This document shows, piece after piece, positions 6,948 to 15,097 of a stretch of 64,000 bases of DNA (its first letter is position 1; every line of letters begins with the position of its first letter). The position numbers and the translations under genes were made by a program. Source of the stretch: Streptomyces sp. GESEQ-35. Lineage in GTDB: Bacteria > Actinomycetota > Actinomycetes > Streptomycetales > Streptomycetaceae. The stretch lies in the NCBI RefSeq assembly GCF_017948485.1, contig NZ_JAFFSX010000015.1:1-64000 (forward strand), in the 5' to 3' direction. A model generated the notes under the pieces. The model was not told where the DNA came from. It ran no database searches and saw only the letters and a program-made list of their open reading frames with translations.

Positions 6948-7865
6948 TCACCCTTCACCTCCAGGGATTTCGAAGGTGACGCCGGTCAACTGCTCGGACT
7001 GGGTCCACAGCCGCGCGGCCAGTTCGGGATTCCTGCTGATTTGTGGTGGTGACACCACGACGGGGCGGCCGAAACTGCCGTGCTTCGGTCCGTAGTACTG
7101 ACCGCTGAGCGCGTCCGGGTCGGTGGCGGCGCGCAATGCCGGCCGCGCGCCACGATCCTTTCCTTGGACAGGCAACGGCAACCGGATCCCGGACGCCCGG
7201 TTGATCCCGGGTCGAGCCGGGCTGAACGTGTTCACACTGAGGCCGGGATGCGCCGCGATGGCGCGAACGTCCACTCCGGACGCCCGCAATCTGCGATCGA
7301 ACTCGAAGGCGAACAGCAGGACGGCGTGTTTGGACTGGGCATACGCTTTCTGTTGCGTGTAGGACCGCTCGCTCTGGAGGTCTTCAGGGTCGAACTTGAC
7401 CAGCTTGGTCGTGAGGCTGCTGACGAGGACCACTCGGCTGCCTGGCGTGGCGGCGAGGATCGGCATGGTCTGTGCGGCGAGCGCGAAGTGTCCAAGGTGG
7501 TTGGTGCCCACGACGAGTTCGAAGCCCTGGCGCGTGGTCTGGCGTTGCTTCCCCGCGGTGATGCCCGCGTTGTGGATCAGCCCATTCAGACGGTCCCGTT
7601 TGGACAATTCAGCCGCGGCCGTGGCGACCGAGTCCAGGTCGGCGAGATCGAGCGGCAGGGTAGCGGCGACTGCTCTGCCGGTTTGGCTACGGATCGCGTC
7701 GGCGGCGGCCCGTGCACGGTCGGCGTTTCTGGCGAGGATCACGACATCGGCGCCCGCGGCGGTCAGCCGTTCGGAGATGAAGTAGCCGATTCCGGCGTTG
7801 CCGCCGGTGACCGCGTAGGTCCGGCCGGTCAGGTCGGGCGATTTCCAGGTCATGAAAGTGCCCAT
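6948..7865 (-). CDS. SDR-family NAD(P)-dependent oxidoreductase (WWOX/RDH-like)
   Basis: 305 residues. The cofactor motif TGGNAGIG lies at residues 20-27, LIHNAGI (N-N-A-G equivalent) near 97, and the catalytic Ser/Tyr/Lys set is VVLVSS followed by YAQSK near 175. The length and the late PGLSVNTF segment fit the retinol-dehydrogenase-like classical SDR group often used for ketones or aldehydes of hydrophobic substrates; the substrate is unknown. It is flanked upstream by an MFS-like fragment and downstream by a PPOX fragment, so it appears to be the intact survivor of a decayed cluster. Confidence 0.88.
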   Translation of the reverse strand: MGTFMTWKSPDLTGRTYAVTGGNAGIGYFISERLTAAGADVVILARNADRARAAADAIRSQTGRAVAATLPLDLADLDSVATAAAELSKRDRLNGLIHNAGITAGKQRQTTRQGFELVVGTNHLGHFALAAQTMPILAATPGSRVVLVSSLTTKLVKFDPEDLQSERSYTQQKAYAQSKHAVLLFAFEFDRRLRASGVDVRAIAAHPGLSVNTFSPARPGINRASGIRLPLPVQGKDRGARPALRAATDPDALSGQYYGPKHGSFGRPVVVSPPQISRNPELAARLWTQSEQLTGVTFEIPGGEG

Positions 7866-7939
7866 CTTTCGGAAGCCAATCTTTCGAGTGTCGGGGACCC
7901 GTCGAGCCGCCGCTTCCGCGTGCTGTCGCTGACGTCGGC

Positions 7940-8109
7940 ATGGGGAGAAGGCCCGGCAGCATGCGCTGGAGGAATCGACCGCGTAGCGCCAGTGCCGTCA
8001 TGGTGACCACAAGGAGGACATACAAGGTGGCCGCGATCCACAACGCGCTCGTGGGCGCGGTGACCGAGGCGGCCACCGCGCCGGCTCCGGAGATGCCGAT
8101 CGAGCGCAC
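7940..8109 (-). pseudogene. C-terminal fragment of a membrane transporter (MFS-like)
   Basis: Reading on the minus strand from 8109: RSIGISGAGAVAASV, then SALWIAATLYVLLVVTMTAL (one good membrane helix) and RGRFLQRMLPGLL. It resembles the last one or two helices of a major facilitator protein but has no N-terminal part. Its frame runs on out of register into the SDR gene. It could instead be a very short membrane protein. Confidence 0.35.
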
Positions 8110-8213
8110 GAGCGTGCAGCGTGTGAGGCACGATGATGTACATAGGGCACGCTTCCAATCCTTGGCCTTCGCCGTCCTACGCCGTCCTACGCCGTGAATG
8201 GATGCAGATACCC

Positions 8214-8594
8214 ATGACCACGTGGTACCGATACTCGTTCGACAAGCGGCTGGTCGTCTTCTGGGGTGTCTACGGTGTCCGTCCAGCGAAGGACGGAGTC
8301 AGCCTCACCGACGACGGTCTGCTGCGGGCGACGTTCGGCCTCGTCAAGCTCGAGACCACGCTGGAGAATGTCGACGGCGCCCACATCACCCGGAACTACC
8401 GCTGGTGGACGGCGGCGGGTGCCCGAGGCTCTCTGAAGGACGACGGGCTCACGTTCGGAACGAACGCGAACGCCGGCGTGTGTATCCACTTCCGGGAAAA
8501 GGTGCCGTCGCCGCTCGGCCGTAAGGGCCACTCCGCGCTGACGGTCACCGTGCAGGATCTCGAAGGGCTCACGGAGGCACTTACCCGCCCGTGA
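8214..8594 (+). CDS. conserved actinobacterial hypothetical protein (126 aa)
   Basis: Start chosen at ATG 8214 (MTTWYRYSFDKRLVVFWGVY) because the upstream part is unlike the rest. The 126 residues are hydrophilic, with alternating beta-type segments (LLRATFGLVKLETTLENV, HITRNYRWWTAAG, GVCIHFREKVPSPLGRKGH, LTVTVQDLEGL). I recognise the overall pattern as a conserved hypothetical family of actinomycetes but not its function. No signal peptide or membrane helix. Confidence 0.7.
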   Translation: MTTWYRYSFDKRLVVFWGVYGVRPAKDGVSLTDDGLLRATFGLVKLETTLENVDGAHITRNYRWWTAAGARGSLKDDGLTFGTNANAGVCIHFREKVPSPLGRKGHSALTVTVQDLEGLTEALTRP

Positions 8595-8649
8595 CGCCGA
8601 GCGTCCGCTCGACAGTGTTTCCGGTGGGCGATACAAGCTCCGGCCGACC

Positions 8650-9174
8650 CTATTCAGGGTCAGGCAGCATGATCCCTTGACCCAGTTCGGCGATGTTGGG
8701 GAGGCGTCGGAGCCATTCCTCGTCGTTCGGACCCGGGACGGGTTCACCGGGCCTGGCGGGCACGGCCTGGTCGGCGATGATCTGCTCCATCCCGGGCGGG
8801 GTGTAGATGAAGAGCATCTTCGCGGCGTGGTTGCCGACATTCTGGAAGCGGTGCCGGACGCCGCGGGGAATGTGGACGAAGTCGCCGGCGACCGCCATGA
8901 AGGTGGTGTCGCCGTCCAGGAACTCGAGCTCGCCGGACAGGACGTAGAAGGTCTCTTCCTCGTTCGGGTGCGCGTGTGGCGGCGGCCCGCTGCCGGCCGG
9001 CACGGTCGCCTCGATCAGGCCGAGTCCCCCGTTCGTCTGCGCACCGGTGGCCTTGATGGTGTAGATGTCACCGGCTGCCCAGACGGTCGGGCCCTGGCCG
9101 GAGGGCACATAGTGAGCGCCGGGCTTGAACCAGGCCGGATCGTCGTGCGGCAGGTCGGACCAGGGGAAGCTCAT
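8650..9174 (-). CDS. cupin-domain protein
   Basis: 174 residues with a complete conserved cupin pair. Motif 1 is HAHPNEEETFYVLSGELEF (H-x-H-x4-E-x6-G), and motif 2 is GDFVHIPRGVRHRFQNVG (G-x5-P-x-G-x2-H-x3-N). The two His, Glu and His that hold the metal are all present, so a dioxygenase- or isomerase-type activity is possible; the substrate is unknown. ATG 9174 is preceded by GAAAGAGG. It is divergent from the HxlR regulator at 9291, which probably controls it. Confidence 0.9.
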   Translation of the reverse strand: MSFPWSDLPHDDPAWFKPGAHYVPSGQGPTVWAAGDIYTIKATGAQTNGGLGLIEATVPAGSGPPPHAHPNEEETFYVLSGELEFLDGDTTFMAVAGDFVHIPRGVRHRFQNVGNHAAKMLFIYTPPGMEQIIADQAVPARPGEPVPGPNDEEWLRRLPNIAELGQGIMLPDPE

Positions 9175-9229
9175 GCGGTCCTCTTTCACTGATTGGGTAG
9201 GAGTGGAGCCACCTGATCAGCCTGCCGCC

Positions 9230-9267
9230 GGTAACAATGGGTGGCAAGAACGCACTTATCTGTTACC
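9230..9267. promoter_or_regulatory. candidate HxlR operator
   Basis: GGTAACA (9230-9236) and TGTTACC (9261-9267) form a perfect 7-bp inverted repeat with a 24-bp centre, placed between the divergent cupin and HxlR genes. Arms about three helical turns apart suit a dimeric winged-helix repressor. Confidence 0.5.
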
Positions 9268-9290
9268 TGGTATCGCGAAAGGAACCTACG

Positions 9291-9656
9291 ATGGTGAACG
9301 CGGGCCTGCCTGAGAGGCCGGAGCGGTGTGACCTGATCCGGTCGATGCTGGCATTGGTCGGTCAGAGGTGGCCGGTGATCGTGCTACAGGTGCTCGGCAA
9401 TGGTCCGCTCCGGTTCAACGAGCTGCGCCGGGCGGCCGAGCCGGTCACGCAGCGAATGCTGAGCGCGAGCCTGCGCGGTCTCGAACGCGACGGGCTGATC
9501 ACCCGGACGGTGTATCCGTCCGTCCCGCCGAAGGTCGAGTACGAGCTGACGGAGGCCGGGCGGACCCTGAACGCCGCCCTTTACAACATCGCGGACTGGG
9601 CCGACGCGAACCTTGAGACGGTGACCGCGGCCCGTGCCGCCTACCAGGCGGGTTAG
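9291..9656 (+). CDS. HxlR-family winged-helix transcriptional regulator
   Basis: 121 residues. The HxlR pattern is clear: CDLIRSMLALVGQRWPVIVL at the start (Cys at residue 13), GPLRFNELRRA, AEPVTQRMLSASLRGLERDG (recognition helix) and the beta wing LITRTVYPSVPPKVEYELTE. ATG 9291 follows AAAGGA. It is divergent from the cupin gene, with a GGTAACA/TGTTACC inverted repeat between them. Probably a repressor that responds to a small reactive compound and regulates itself and the cupin gene. Confidence 0.92.
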   Translation: MVNAGLPERPERCDLIRSMLALVGQRWPVIVLQVLGNGPLRFNELRRAAEPVTQRMLSASLRGLERDGLITRTVYPSVPPKVEYELTEAGRTLNAALYNIADWADANLETVTAARAAYQAG

Positions 9657-9757
9657 CCTTGATTCGCGCTGAAAATGCCCGCACCGTTTGCTCTCACGTT
9701 GCGCAGCAGTACGTCGGCCAAGGTCGACCCGGACGGCAGGTCGACCCGGACGGCAGG

Positions 9758-10441
9758 TCAGCCCGCCGGCTGCTGCTGAGGTGAGGACGACGGCGCGCCG
9801 GCCCATCGGTGCAGGGCTGCTTCGAGGCCGGCGACGTCGGCGGTGTCGGTGTCGGTGTCGGTGTCGGAGGCCCGAGCGACCACCCCGTCCGGACGTACCA
9901 GCACCCCGGTCGGCGTCGCGTGGTCGTCAGGCACGGCGCGCACCCGCCCGGACCAGGCCTCGGCGAGTTGGGCGAACGTGCCGTCCGGTGTGCGGTCGAG
10001 CAGCAGGAAGCCGCCGCGGTGGTAGAAGACGGAAGTAGAAGGCGGCAAGAGAAGCTCTGCGCCCACCTCCACCCCGTCCGCCACAACCTCCCCCGCCTCC
10101 ATGTGAATGATCGCCGGCCTGTTTCTGGTGCAGGCGATACGCGCTGAGCGCCCCGTGTCCGCGACGGATCCTCTGCCCGACAGGTGGACCAGGACGTCGA
10201 GCCGGCTGTCCTCCAGGCGCTGCGGTTCGGTGGCGTCGGGCCGCAGGACGCGGGTCGTGGCGGTCGCCAACGTCACCGCGCGGGGCACCTCGGTCAGGCC
10301 GGTGACGACGGGGGGAAACGCCGCACTGCGTCCCCTCATGTCGGGCGCTCCGTACGGCGCACGCTGAGCCCTGGGCAGGAGGGTAGGGATCTCGTGCAGG
10401 CCCTCTCCCGCAGGTCGGCCGGCCGACGATTCAGGGCGCAC
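9758..10441 (-). CDS. hypothetical protein with FAD-monooxygenase-like C-terminal end
   Basis: About 227 residues from a weak GTG at 10441 without a ribosome binding site. The last ~90 residues (GFLLLDRTPDGTFAQLAEAW, then ATPTGVLVRPDGVVARAS) resemble the thioredoxin-like tail of aromatic FAD monooxygenases of the PheA/TfdB type, which normally follows a ~400-residue catalytic part missing here. The first 130 residues match nothing I know. A run of Asp-Thr repeats (DTDTDTDT) is encoded by a GTGTCG microsatellite at 9841-9868. It may be a remnant or fusion. Confidence 0.4.
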   Translation of the reverse strand: MRPESSAGRPAGEGLHEIPTLLPRAQRAPYGAPDMRGRSAAFPPVVTGLTEVPRAVTLATATTRVLRPDATEPQRLEDSRLDVLVHLSGRGSVADTGRSARIACTRNRPAIIHMEAGEVVADGVEVGAELLLPPSTSVFYHRGGFLLLDRTPDGTFAQLAEAWSGRVRAVPDDHATPTGVLVRPDGVVARASDTDTDTDTADVAGLEAALHRWAGAPSSSPQQQPAG

Positions 10442-10488
10442 ACTGGAAGCGGAAGGTCATGCGTCATGAGCCGAACCCGGAGGTGGCC

Positions 10489-10929
10489 ATGAGCACCCTC
10501 GAAGAACACATCGATGTCGGTGTCCCGATCGACACGGCCTGGGACGGCCTGCACCGGCTGGAGAACTATCCGCACTTCGTGGCGGGCGTACACGGCGCGT
10601 ATACGGAGGCGGGAGGCCGGGCGCGGCTGGACGTCGAGGCCGGCGGGCAGACCCGGCAGTTCGCGGCCGAGGTCTCCGACCGCGGCGACGAACGCGTGAT
10701 GGAGTGGCGCACCACGAGCGCCCCCGAGCTGACGGGCTCCTTCTCGCTACAGCCCATCGACCGGAACCACACCCGGGTCCAGGCCCGGCTCGAGTACGAC
10801 CCCGACACCGTCAGGGAGACCTTCGGCGGGCCGAGGGGATTCGCCCAGGCGAACGTGATCGAGCGGCTCGTCCGCAGCGATCTGGAGCAATTCAAGGAAT
10901 ACGCGGAGAGTGAGTACGTGGAGCGGTGA
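10489..10929 (+). CDS. SRPBCC-family (START/polyketide-cyclase-like) protein
   Basis: 146 residues. The ligand-binding helix-grip pattern of SRPBCC proteins is evident: IDVGVPIDTAWDGLHRLENY-type start, HFVAGV, VMEWRTTSAPELTGSFSLQP, then HTRVQARLEYDPD and a long C-terminal helix. It most resembles the COQ10/polyketide cyclase-dehydrase subgroup. ATG 10489 has GGAGGT in front. It is followed 20 bases later by the PP2C phosphatase gene, so the two may be co-transcribed. Confidence 0.85.
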   Translation: MSTLEEHIDVGVPIDTAWDGLHRLENYPHFVAGVHGAYTEAGGRARLDVEAGGQTRQFAAEVSDRGDERVMEWRTTSAPELTGSFSLQPIDRNHTRVQARLEYDPDTVRETFGGPRGFAQANVIERLVRSDLEQFKEYAESEYVER

Positions 10930-10949
10930 GCGTCGGACAACGGTGATCG

Positions 10950-11711
10950 GTGGTGCCTGTGCCGTACGTCGCCGTGAGCGCGGTGAGCCATCCCGGGCTG
11001 TTGCGGGACCGGAACGAGGACAGCCTCGTCGTCGGCCCGTGGACGCTGTGCGCCACGGTGACCGAGAGTCCGCAGACCCTGGCCTTCCCGCTCGGGATGC
11101 CCCTCGTCGTCGCCGTCGCCGACGGCCTCGGCGGGCATCCCGGCGGTGAGGTGGCGAGCGCCCTGGCGGTCCGCCGGATCGCGTCGGTCGGTCCCGCCCT
11201 GAACAGCGAGGACGCCGTACGCGCCGCCCTGAACGCCTGCAATCGCGCCGTGTACGAGGCGGCGGGCGGCGACGAGGGCGGCGAGCTCTCGGCCATGGGC
11301 ACGACGGTGGCCGGCGTCGTCGTCCGGTCCGACTCGCTGCTGGTGTTCAACGTGGGCGACAGCCGCGTCTTCGCGGCCTCCCGGGACGGGCTGCGTCAGG
11401 TGAGCGTCGACGACAGCCCGCCGCTCGAACCGGGGCAGCGCACCACGTCCCTCGTCACCCAGTGCCTGGGCGGCAGCCCCGTCTACCGCGAGATCCGCCC
11501 CCACGTGACGTCCGTACCCCTGTCGCCCGGCGACCGCTTCCTCGTCTGCACGGACGGTCTGACCGACCCGCTGACGACGGAGGTCATCGACGCGGTGATG
11601 CGCAAGTACGACGACGGACGCGCGGCCTTCGAACTGTGGAAGGCCGCCATCGAGGCAGGCGGCCCCGACAACATCACGCTGGCGGTCGTGCGCATCGGGG
11701 AGGACGAGTAG
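10950..11711 (+). CDS. PP2C-family serine/threonine protein phosphatase
   Basis: 253 residues with the full set of PPM/PP2C motifs: RDRNEDSLVVG (metal Asp), VADGLGGHPGGEVAS, AMGTTVAGVVV, FNVGDSRVFAAS, LVCTDGLTDPL and GGPDNITLAVV. No membrane segment or sensor domain, so it is a soluble Mn/Mg-dependent phosphatase that probably opposes a Ser/Thr kinase located elsewhere. Starts GTG 10950, 10953 and 10959 are all possible, and the first is given. It precedes a convergent hypothetical gene. Confidence 0.92.
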   Translation: MVPVPYVAVSAVSHPGLLRDRNEDSLVVGPWTLCATVTESPQTLAFPLGMPLVVAVADGLGGHPGGEVASALAVRRIASVGPALNSEDAVRAALNACNRAVYEAAGGDEGGELSAMGTTVAGVVVRSDSLLVFNVGDSRVFAASRDGLRQVSVDDSPPLEPGQRTTSLVTQCLGGSPVYREIRPHVTSVPLSPGDRFLVCTDGLTDPLTTEVIDAVMRKYDDGRAAFELWKAAIEAGGPDNITLAVVRIGEDE

Positions 11712-11719
11712 AGCCGGCG

Positions 11720-12037
11720 CTATCGGGCCGGTACGTCTTCCATGGCGAGCAGCACATCGCCGTACCGGGCGTGACCCACCACGGCCCGTACGGCCTCCTC
11801 CAGGCTCGGCAACCCGGCCGACACCAGGTCGTCGGCGAAGACGCGGCCGGAACGGACCCGGGCGTACGCGGACCAGGTCCCGGCCTCGCACGGGATGACG
11901 CGACCGACCGGGAATCCGCCGGGAAACCCGTCGTCGACACAGACGTACACCACTACCCCCGCACGCCTGCGCTCCGGTGTGAGGAACAGCCTCCGCTGTT
12001 GCAGCAAGCTCGTGAGAGACCCGTCGTCGACCGCCAC
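11720..12037 (-). CDS. conserved hypothetical protein (105 aa)
   Basis: GTG 12037 was chosen because AAAGGAAC lies in front and because the longer upstream frame is Arg/Pro-rich shadow. The protein has two halves: SLTSLLQQRRLFLTPERRRA and GVVVYVCVDDGFPGGFPVGR, then WSAYARVRSGRVFADDLVSA and GLPSLEEAVRAVVGHARYGD. It is acidic, soluble and without a recognised domain. It runs convergently with the PP2C gene (8-bp gap) and divergently from the SARP regulator. Confidence 0.6.
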   Translation of the reverse strand: MAVDDGSLTSLLQQRRLFLTPERRRAGVVVYVCVDDGFPGGFPVGRVIPCEAGTWSAYARVRSGRVFADDLVSAGLPSLEEAVRAVVGHARYGDVLLAMEDVPAR

Positions 12038-12058
12038 GTCCGTGTTCCTTTCTCCAAG

Positions 12059-12095
12059 GGGCGGCGGCCGTTCCCCCCGCAAACGGCCGCCGCCC
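12059..12095. terminator. perfect 14-bp GC-rich hairpin between divergent genes
   Basis: GGGCGGCGGCCGTT (12059-12072) pairs with AACGGCCGCCGCCC (12082-12095) across nine bases. It sits just upstream of the 11720-12037 gene and 100 bases before the SARP gene. No T-tract. It could act as an attenuator, operator or transcription block between the two promoters. Confidence 0.4.
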
Positions 12096-12195
12096 GGTAC
12101 GGCGCGCCCTCCGGTAACGCCCCGCGGTTTTCCGTGGGACCCGATGGGCACTTGCAAACCGTGGCGGCAGACGGTGCAATGCCGATGAAATTCTG

Positions 12196-15096
12196 ATGAT
12201 GCGCGGAGCGGGGCGGAGGCTTCGGGTGGGCGGGGGATCTCCTCAACGGCTTCGGCTCGCGGTGCTCGGGCCCGTACGGGCCTGGTGTGACGGCACACCG
12301 CTGGATCTGGGGCCCGTCCGGCGCCAGGCGGTGCTGGCCGCGCTGGCACTGCGTCCGGGCCTGCTGGTGAGCCATGAGCAGCTGCTCGACGGGGTCTGGG
12401 GAGCCGATCCGCCGAAGACCGGCCGCAGCGTACTGCCCAGCTATGTCTACGCGTTACGGCAGACCCTCGACGCGCACGGCACCGGCCCGGCGGACTCCGT
12501 GATCCGCGGGGAACGGGGCGGCTACCGGCTCCCGGCCGACGCCGTCCGGCTGGACGTGACCGAACTGGCCGAACAGGTCGACCGCGCCCGGCGTGCGAAG
12601 GCGGCCGGCGATCCGGCCACCGCGCTGGACCGGTTTTCCGGGGCACTCGCCCTGCTCCGCGGCGAGCCGCTGGCCGGACTGCCCGGACCCTTCGCGGACG
12701 CCGAACGACAGCGGCTGTCGCAGCGCCTGCGCACGGTGCAGGTCGAGCGCCTCGACTGCCTGGTGCTGCTCGGCCGTTTCACCGACGCACTGGACGACCT
12801 CGCCGCCCTGGCCCTCTCCAGCCCGTACGACGAGTCGCTCACGGCGCTGCGCATGCGCGCCCTGTACGGCAGCGAACGCCAGGCGGAGGCGCTGACCGTC
12901 TATCAAGGAGTGCGCGAGCGCCTGCGCGAGGAACTCGGCGTCGATCCCGGGCCGGAACTCCGCCGTGTGCACGAGGCGGTGCTGCGCAGGGACGACGTAC
13001 GCCTGACCGGCCGGGTCGCCCGCCCTCGCCGTACCGTCAATGAACTCCCGGGCGACGCAGGGCACTTGACCGGACGAGAGACCGAACTGGCCCAGCTGAT
13101 CGCGCCCTCCGCGCCCGGATCCGTGTCGATCGTGACGGTGGACGGCACGGCCGGCGTCGGCAAGACCGCGCTCGTCGTACGGGCGGCCCGGGAGCTCAGC
13201 GCCCAGTACCCCGACGGCTGCCTGTTCGTGGACCTCCGCGCGCACAGTACACAGCGACGGCAGACGCCGGAGCAGGCCCTGCAACGGCTGCTGCGCTCAC
13301 TCGGCGCCGCCCAGGGCGAGCTGCCGAGCGACCTCGACGAACTCACCGCCGTCTGGCGCGCGGCCACCAGCCCGCTACGGCTCCTCCTCGTCCTGGACGA
13401 TGCCCTGGACGCCGACCAGATACGGCCGCTGCTGCCCGCCGGAGCGGACAGCCGGGTGCTGGTGGCCGGCCGCCGACGGCTGGCCGACCTGGACGCCGAC
13501 CGACGAGTCACCCTGGAACCCCTCGCGAACGGAGACGCCGTCTCCCTCCTCACCCACCTCATCGGGGCGGAACGCGCGAGCAGGGAGCGGGAGGCGACGG
13601 AGCAACTGGTCGGACTGTGCGACGGGTTGCCGCTCGCACTGCGCATCGCCGGGTCGCGGTTGCAGAACCGCGCCGGCTGGACGGTGGAGCACCTGGTCGG
13701 CCGTATGGCGGGTGACGAGCGGCGGCGGCTCGGGGAGCTGAGTGTGGGGGACCGCAGCGTCGAGGCCACCTTCCAGGTGTCGTACGACCAGCTCTCGCCC
13801 GAGCAGCAGCGGGGCTATCGCGTGCTGGGGCTGGCGCCGACCGTCGAGTTCGACGTGCTGACGCCTGCGACGATGCTCGACTGTCCGTCGTACGAGACGG
13901 AGCGGGTTCTGGAGAGCCTGGTCGACGCGAGTCTGGTGCAGGAGCCGCGGCCGGGCCGTTACCGACTGCACGACCTGGTACGGGTGCATGCGCGGCGGCT
14001 CGCGGAGGCCGCGCCGGGCGAAGCCGCTGCCGCACGCAGGGCCGCGCTCCGTCTCTACCTGGACGCGGCCCGGATGGCCAGCGACTGGGGCCCACGCGGT
14101 TTCCCGACCGGACCCCAACCCACCGACGCGCCGTTCACACACTGGCAGGACGCGGAGGCATGGCTGGATGCCGCCGGTGGAGAACTGACTGATGTCGTCG
14201 GACACGCCGGGGCCCATGGCGAGGCCGACTACGCCTGCTGGATCGCCGAGGCGCTGGTCGACTATTTCGTACGGCAGGGCCGCTACCACGAGTCCCAGAC
14301 GGCCCTGGAGATCGCACTCGCGCAGGTGGACAAGGCCACCGACCAGCAGATGGCCACCGCCCTGCGGAACTCGTCGGGCTACACCGCCCTATACCAACGC
14401 CGGTACACGGAGGCGCGCACCTACTTCACCGAGGGTCTCGACCTCAGCCGACGCCGCACCCAACCGTGGGAAGAGGCCCGGGCCCGCGTCGGGCTGGGGG
14501 CTCTCAACCTGAGTTTGGGCGAAGGCGACCGGGCGATCACCCATCTCGTCGCGGGGGTGGACCTGGCAAAACGACTGCGTAACGACTGGATCGCCTCGAT
14601 GGGACTCGTCGTCCTCGGCCTGTCCCACTACCTCGAGAGACGGAACGAGGAGGCGCTGGCCTGCTTTGCAGACGCCCACGCCCATGCCCGGTCGGACGGC
14701 AGACCCCGCATGCTGGGCAGGCCGCTGAGCTGCGCCGCCGACGTCCACCTCCGTCTCGGCCAGTACGGTGACGCCAAGCGCCTGTACCGCGAGGCGATCC
14801 ACCTGGTCGAGCAGGTCGGCGACATCTTCCTGCTCGCCCGCAGCCTGACCCGGCTCGGCACGGCGGAGCAGGGCGACGGAGATCCGGTCGCAGCCATTGC
14901 CCTGCACCACCAGGCCCTCCTTCAGCACCAGTTGCTGAACCCTCTCACCGACCCCAGCTACGACTGGCTGGAGATGGACATCCGCACCCGCCTGGGCCAG
15001 GCCTACCTGGCGACGGGTCGCATCCGCGACGGAGCCGAGCAGTTCCAGGCCGTCATCGCCGCACACGACGCCCGCACCCGCCGCGAGACCCCTTAG
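12196..15096 (+). CDS. AfsR/SARP-family regulator with BTAD, NB-ARC and TPR domains; contains a TTA codon
   Basis: 966 residues. Residues ~15-105 form the OmpR-like DNA-binding domain (LRLAVLGPVRAW, LVSHEQLLDGVWG). Residues ~110-250 form the bacterial transcriptional activation domain. Residues ~285-560 form an NTPase with P-loop GTAGVGKTAL, Walker B LLLVLDDALD and GLPLALRIAG. TPR-like helices follow from ~700 to the end. It is the AfsR architecture, an ATP-dependent activator of secondary metabolism or morphogenesis. A TTA codon at 12454-12456 (residue 87) makes translation dependent on the bldA tRNA, as for many pathway-specific SARPs. No biosynthetic cluster adjoins, so its target is unknown. 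Confidence 0.93.
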   Translation: MMRGAGRRLRVGGGSPQRLRLAVLGPVRAWCDGTPLDLGPVRRQAVLAALALRPGLLVSHEQLLDGVWGADPPKTGRSVLPSYVYALRQTLDAHGTGPADSVIRGERGGYRLPADAVRLDVTELAEQVDRARRAKAAGDPATALDRFSGALALLRGEPLAGLPGPFADAERQRLSQRLRTVQVERLDCLVLLGRFTDALDDLAALALSSPYDESLTALRMRALYGSERQAEALTVYQGVRERLREELGVDPGPELRRVHEAVLRRDDVRLTGRVARPRRTVNELPGDAGHLTGRETELAQLIAPSAPGSVSIVTVDGTAGVGKTALVVRAARELSAQYPDGCLFVDLRAHSTQRRQTPEQALQRLLRSLGAAQGELPSDLDELTAVWRAATSPLRLLLVLDDALDADQIRPLLPAGADSRVLVAGRRRLADLDADRRVTLEPLANGDAVSLLTHLIGAERASREREATEQLVGLCDGLPLALRIAGSRLQNRAGWTVEHLVGRMAGDERRRLGELSVGDRSVEATFQVSYDQLSPEQQRGYRVLGLAPTVEFDVLTPATMLDCPSYETERVLESLVDASLVQEPRPGRYRLHDLVRVHARRLAEAAPGEAAAARRAALRLYLDAARMASDWGPRGFPTGPQPTDAPFTHWQDAEAWLDAAGGELTDVVGHAGAHGEADYACWIAEALVDYFVRQGRYHESQTALEIALAQVDKATDQQMATALRNSSGYTALYQRRYTEARTYFTEGLDLSRRRTQPWEEARARVGLGALNLSLGEGDRAITHLVAGVDLAKRLRNDWIASMGLVVLGLSHYLERRNEEALACFADAHAHARSDGRPRMLGRPLSCAADVHLRLGQYGDAKRLYREAIHLVEQVGDIFLLARSLTRLGTAEQGDGDPVAAIALHHQALLQHQLLNPLTDPSYDWLEMDIRTRLGQAYLATGRIRDGAEQFQAVIAAHDARTRRETP

Positions 15097-15097
15097 T

